This document shows, piece after piece, positions 21,424 through 23,364 of a stretch of DNA of 23,364 bases. The position numbers and the translations under genes were made by a program. Under the pieces are notes generated by a model, which worked only from the letters and a program-made list of their open reading frames with translations, was not told the origin of the DNA and ran no database searches. The DNA comes from Fidelibacterota bacterium TCS55. GTDB taxonomy: Bacteria; Fidelibacterota; Marinisomatia; Marinisomatales; TCS55. Where the stretch lies: positions 1-23,364 of the forward strand of contig CAJJBS010000038.1 in assembly GCA_905182385.1 (NCBI GenBank). The letters run 5' to 3'. Position 1 is the first letter of the stretch. Every line of letters begins with the position of its first letter.

Positions 21424-23364
21424 TTATAAAGCATCTTTTACTAAGCTATCAACTACATTTGGATCAGCTAAAGTTGAAGTATCTCCTAAATTACTAATAT
21501 CACCTTCAGCAATTTTTCTTAATATTCTACGCATGATTTTGCCAGATCTTGTTTTTGGTAAGGCTGGCGTATATTGTATTTTATCAGGCTTTGCATGAGG
21601 TCCAATTTCTTTAATGACTGATTTACGAATATCATCTTCAATAGAGATATTAACATCAACACCTGTCATTAGTGTAACAAATGCATAAATACCTTGACCT
21701 TTAATTTCGTGTGGAAACCCAACAACTGCAGCTTCAGCTACTCCTTTAGATTTTCCAATAGCACCTTCAACTTCTGCTGTACCTATTCTGTGACCTGAAA
21801 TATTTAATACATCATCAACCCTACCTGTTATCCAATAATAACCATCTTCATCTCTTCGCGCTCCATCTCCTGTAAAATAATATCCTGGAAATTGAGAAAA
21901 ATAAGTTTTAATAAAGCGCTCATGGTCTCCATAAATAGATCTCATTTGACCTGGCCATGATGATTTAATTGCTAATAACCCTGAAACATTATTTCCTTTA
22001 ATCTCCTCACCTGACTCAGATAATAAGGCCGGTTCAATTCCAAAAAATGGAAATGTTGCTGAACCAGGTTTTGTCTCAATCGCACCTGGAAGAGGTGATA
22101 TCATAATTCCTCCAGTTTCTGTTTGCCACCAGGTATCAACAATTGGTGAAGATTTTTTACCTACAATATTATAGTACCAAAGCCATTCAGGTTCTTTGAT
22201 TGGTTCACCTACAGAGCCTAAGAGTCTTAGTGATGATAAGTCATGAGTCTCTACCCATTTATTACCTTCTTTCATAAGTGCTCGCAAAGCTGTAGGAGCC
22301 GTATAAAATAAAGTAACTTTATGTTTATCAACAACATCCCAAAATCTACCAAAATCAGGGTAGTTCGGTACACCTTCAAACATTATTGAAGTTGCAGAGT
22401 TTGAAAGAGGTCCATAAATAATGTATGAGTGTCCAGTAATCCAACCTATATCTGCCGTACACCAATAGATATCTTCTTTTTTATGATCAAAAATTTGCTT
22501 GAACGTATAGTTGGCATAAACTAAGTACCCACCAGTTGTATGTAAAATTCCTTTTGGCTTACCTGTAGAACCAGATGTATAGAGAATAAATAGTGGATCT
22601 TCTGAACCCATTTCAACTGGATCACAAAGATTATCAACTTTCTTCATTTCATCTTCCCACCAAACATCTCTTCCTACAGACATATTTATTATTTCATCTG
22701 TTCGACGCACAACAATAACCTTCTTAATTGAAGGTGTTTGATTTACTGCTATATCTGCGTTTGCTTTCATTGGAATATTTAATTTATTTCCACGTACTCC
22801 AGTATCTTGTGTGACTAAAATTTTACAAGAAGAATCATTTATGCGGTCACGTAAAGAATCTGGACTAAATGCACCAAAAACAATAGAATGAACAGCGCCA
22901 ATTCTAGCGCATGATAGCATTGCTATAGCAAGTTGAGGAACCATTTGCATATAGATACAAACTCGATCTCCTTTTTCAACACCTAATTTTTTTAATACAT
23001 TGGAAAATTTTTGAACTTCAATTAATAATTCAGAATAAGTATAGCTTTTATTATCTTCAGGATTATTGCCCTCCCAAATTAATGCTATTTTATCTCCTAA
23101 CCCTGATTCAACATGACGATCTAAACAATTATAACTAACATTCAGCTTACCTCCTTGGAACCAATTAATTCTTGCACTAATAAAATCAAAATCACTAACA
23201 GAGTCCCATTTTTTTGACCATGAAATGCGTTCGGCTTTAGTTGCCCAAAATTCATCTCTGTGTTTAATAGAATTATTATATTTTTGATGGTACTCATCTA
23301 TGGTTTTAACATGTGCCTTAGATGAAAAATTACTTGATGGCTTAAAAACTTTAGATTCCAAAAC
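21424..23364 (-). CDS. acs: Acetyl-CoA synthetase (AMP-forming), 5' end at or beyond the window edge
   Basis: This enzyme activates acetate to acetyl-CoA through acetyl-AMP. It shows the adenylation motifs YTSGSTGKPKG (from 261), GSVGEPI, DTWWQTETGG, and TGDGARRDEDGYYWITGRVDDV with SGHRIGTAEVE. The C-terminal TRSGKIMRR holds the catalytic lysine at position 608 when counted from a TTG at 23361, very close to Lys609 of E. coli Acs, which is controlled by reversible acetylation. The frame is still open at the window edge and no ATG is seen at the start, so the true start is probably a few codons further right. At about 645 residues the protein is essentially complete. Confidence 0.95.
   Translation of the reverse strand, partial: VLESKVFKPSSNFSSKAHVKTIDEYHQKYNNSIKHRDEFWATKAERISWSKKWDSVSDFDFISARINWFQGGKLNVSYNCLDRHVESGLGDKIALIWEGNNPEDNKSYTYSELLIEVQKFSNVLKKLGVEKGDRVCIYMQMVPQLAIAMLSCARIGAVHSIVFGAFSPDSLRDRINDSSCKILVTQDTGVRGNKLNIPMKANADIAVNQTPSIKKVIVVRRTDEIINMSVGRDVWWEDEMKKVDNLCDPVEMGSEDPLFILYTSGSTGKPKGILHTTGGYLVYANYTFKQIFDHKKEDIYWCTADIGWITGHSYIIYGPLSNSATSIMFEGVPNYPDFGRFWDVVDKHKVTLFYTAPTALRALMKEGNKWVETHDLSSLRLLGSVGEPIKEPEWLWYYNIVGKKSSPIVDTWWQTETGGIMISPLPGAIETKPGSATFPFFGIEPALLSESGEEIKGNNVSGLLAIKSSWPGQMRSIYGDHERFIKTYFSQFPGYYFTGDGARRDEDGYYWITGRVDDVLNISGHRIGTAEVEGAIGKSKGVAEAAVVGFPHEIKGQGIYAFVTLMTGVDVNISIEDDIRKSVIKEIGPHAKPDKIQYTPALPKTRSGKIMRRILRKIAEGDISNLGDTSTLADPNVVDSLVKDAL

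Overview
The window is an AT-rich stretch of a Gram-negative-type bacterial chromosome. It has Sec signal peptides, several lipoproteins, LTxxQ (Spy/CpxP-like) periplasmic proteins and tightly packed, overlapping operons. The split transhydrogenase, the Met-zincin and sortilin-like secreted proteins, the base composition and the presence of Shine-Dalgarno sequences suggest a marine, Marinimicrobia (SAR406)-like lineage. That placement is inference from gene style; no rRNA marker is present. No tRNA, rRNA, CRISPR array, insertion sequence or phage gene was seen, and no gene-free gap exceeds 300 bases.

Layout. 1-155 (-) is the start of a lipoprotein gene that runs off the left edge. 273-3684 (+) is the pntAA-pntAB-pntB proton-translocating transhydrogenase operon with msrA coupled at its end; its promoter sits inside a long palindrome. 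3726-7284 (-) is an envelope-stress block: an ECF sigma factor, a small one-span membrane protein and a Spy-like protein in one overlapping tricistron, followed upstream by two single-gene units for large paralogous LTxxQ lipoproteins, each closed by its own terminator. 7434-10409 (+) is a single-chain UvrD-type helicase fused to an iron-sulfur PD-(D/E)XK nuclease. 10549-16739 (+) is a secretion operon: Met-zincin protease, sortilin/BNR beta-propeller protein, and a lipoprotein with a Kazal protease-inhibitor domain. 16789-20348 (-) is a pepA, HD-domain, rmuC, lipoprotein operon. 20533-21419 (+) is an OsmC-cupin pair. 21424 to the right edge (-) is acetyl-CoA synthetase.

The most notable system is the sigma block. 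The three transcription units at 3726-7284 carry the same promoter: the 11-mer TTTTTAACTTT, exactly 15 bases, then TCTAA. Its layout matches ECF promoters (AAC core at -35, TC-rich -10). The sigma factor therefore probably transcribes its own operon and both LTxxQ lipoproteins. Sigma factor, small membrane anchor and LTxxQ sensor together resemble the CnrH/CnrY/CnrX metal-sensing system of Cupriavidus, here with two lipoproteins that each hold two Spy-like modules as likely outputs or feedback elements. The signal is unknown.
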